Positions 7,511-8,387 of a stretch of DNA of 8,387 nucleotides are shown piece by piece. Numbering within the stretch: the stretch's first letter is position 1; the number at the start of each line of letters is the position of its first letter. Made by a program: the position numbers and the translations under genes. This stretch comes from Sphingobacterium sp. GTDB taxonomy: Bacteria; Bacteroidota; Bacteroidia; Sphingobacteriales; Sphingobacteriaceae. Under the pieces are notes generated by a model that ran no database searches, was not told where the DNA came from, and worked only from the letters and a program-made list of their open reading frames with translations. Where the stretch lies: the NCBI GenBank assembly GCA_030146225.1, contig JASLCA010000331.1, forward strand, positions 1 through 8,387, given 5' to 3'.

Positions 7511-7541
7511 TTTGATACATAAATTGGAAATCCTATATTTA
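7511..7541 (+). promoter_or_regulatory. Candidate promoter for the MBL-fold hydrolase gene
   Basis: TTTG (7511-7514) is separated by 19 nt from TATATTTA (7534-7541), which differs from TAnnTTTG only at the last base. This is the expected Bacteroidota -33/-7 geometry. It would give a leader of about 60 nt before the ATG at 7607. It begins only 5 bp from the leftward -7 element of the methyltransferase, so the two divergent promoters nearly abut. Confidence 0.45.
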
Positions 7542-7606
7542 GCATAGACAATGCAGGCAGGCCGAAAGCAATAACAGGAAGCCGAAATGCAGGAAAATAG
7601 CATGCA

Positions 7607-8387
7607 ATGAAATTACACAGCATAGACACAGGCTTTTTTAAGCTTGATGGAGGCGCCATGTTTGGCGTAGTCCCTAAGTCCCTTTGGCAACGCACAAACC
7701 CCGCAGATGAGCGCAATCTATGCACCTGGGCAAATAGGCTACTGCTTATAGAGGAAGGCAAGCGCTTAACCCTTGTAGACACCGGCCTTGGGGACAAGCA
7801 GGATGACAAATTCTTCAGTCATTACTTCCTACATGGAGATGACAGCATAGACAGTTCCTTAAAAAAGATTGGCTTTCATCGGGATGACATTACAGATGTG
7901 CTGCTGACCCACCTGCACTTTGATCATTGTGGTGGCGCTATCCAACGCCAAGGGGATCAGCTGCTCCCAGCCTTTAAAAACGCAAACTTTTGGAGCAATG
8001 CCCAGCATTGGGAATGGGCAACCCATCCAAATCCACGCGAAAAGGCATCCTTTCTGAAAGAGAATATTATGCCACTACAAGAGAGTGGTCAATTACAATT
8101 TATTCAAGAGGGGGCGCATTACAGTGAAGAAGTAGCGATTCGCTATGCACATGGACATACGGAGGCCATGATGCTGCCGCAGATTCAGTACAAGGACAAA
8201 ACCATCTTGTATATGGCGGATTTATTGCCTTCGGTAGGCCATATCCCTATCCCTTATGTAATGAGCTACGATGTACGCCCCTTGACTACAATGGCTGAAA
8301 GAGAAAGTTACTGGGAAGAGATTGTGGACAAGGAGTACATCCTTTTCTTAGAGCATGACCAAATTCATCAATGCTGTACCCTGCAAC
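7607..8387 (+). CDS. MBL-fold metallo-hydrolase, 3' end missing
   Basis: Metallo-beta-lactamase-fold hydrolase; 260 codons are present and the frame is still open at the window edge, so the C-terminus is cut, probably by a short stretch. The binuclear metal site is visible: THLHFDH gives His102, His104, Asp106 and His107 (HxHxDH), AHGHT gives His184, YMADLL gives bridging Asp205, and LEHDQ gives His250. The N-terminal strands end in LTLVDTGLGDK (Asp58), as in lactonase- and glyoxalase-II-like members. No signal peptide is seen, so it is probably cytoplasmic. An in-frame TAG at 7598 fixes the start at ATG 7607, preceded by a weak AGGA at 7591. The layout resembles YtnP/AHL-lactonase-like enzymes, but the substrate is not readable from sequence and a quorum-quenching role would be speculation. 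Confidence 0.9.
   Translation, partial: MKLHSIDTGFFKLDGGAMFGVVPKSLWQRTNPADERNLCTWANRLLLIEEGKRLTLVDTGLGDKQDDKFFSHYFLHGDDSIDSSLKKIGFHRDDITDVLLTHLHFDHCGGAIQRQGDQLLPAFKNANFWSNAQHWEWATHPNPREKASFLKENIMPLQESGQLQFIQEGAHYSEEVAIRYAHGHTEAMMLPQIQYKDKTILYMADLLPSVGHIPIPYVMSYDVRPLTTMAERESYWEEIVDKEYILFLEHDQIHQCCTLQ

Noticed and set aside
7504..7809. A 101-codon open frame on the minus strand opposite the start of the MBL-fold gene
   Set aside because: It overlaps the well-supported hydrolase gene on the other strand, covers its promoter region, and its translation is rich in Ser/Pro/Arg/Leu with no recognisable domain.

Overview
This 8.4 kb window looks like ordinary chromosomal DNA from a member of the Bacteroidota. 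The genome is moderately AT-rich, and start codons are preceded by A/T-rich sequence with no clear Shine-Dalgarno. Promoter-like sites match the Bacteroidota pattern (TTTG / TAnnTTTG) rather than TTGACA/TATAAT. The proteins resemble those of Sphingobacteriaceae-type bacteria, but that genus-level impression is an inference.

Region 1 (1-320) has no protein gene. It holds a strong hairpin at the left edge (3-35), a candidate leftward promoter (69-99), a rightward promoter ending in TACATTTG (226-233) and a perfect 14-bp palindrome (240-253) at the expected transcription start. The palindrome is the likely operator of the adjacent TetR-type repressor.

Region 2 (321-6623) is a compact four-gene operon: TetR/AcrR-type repressor, TolC-like outer membrane channel, periplasmic adaptor lipoprotein, and AcrB/MexB-type (HAE-1) RND inner-membrane pump. 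Intergenic gaps are 1, 28 and 28 bp. Together the last three genes encode a complete tripartite efflux pump driven by proton influx. Because the repressor gene is first and its operator lies on the promoter, the whole operon, repressor included, is probably autoregulated and induced when a ligand releases the repressor. A hairpin terminator (6644-6677) ends the operon.

Region 3 (6767-8387) is a divergent pair: a class I SAM-dependent methyltransferase on the minus strand and, on the plus strand, a metallo-beta-lactamase-fold hydrolase cut by the right edge of the window. They share a 126-bp intergenic region with back-to-back promoter-like elements. Their substrates cannot be read from the sequence.

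I found no mobile element, CRISPR array, RNA gene or clearly new system. The observations most worth a second look are the operator/promoter arrangement, which also corrects the repressor's start codon, and the loss of several conserved phenylalanines in the drug-binding pocket of the RND pump.
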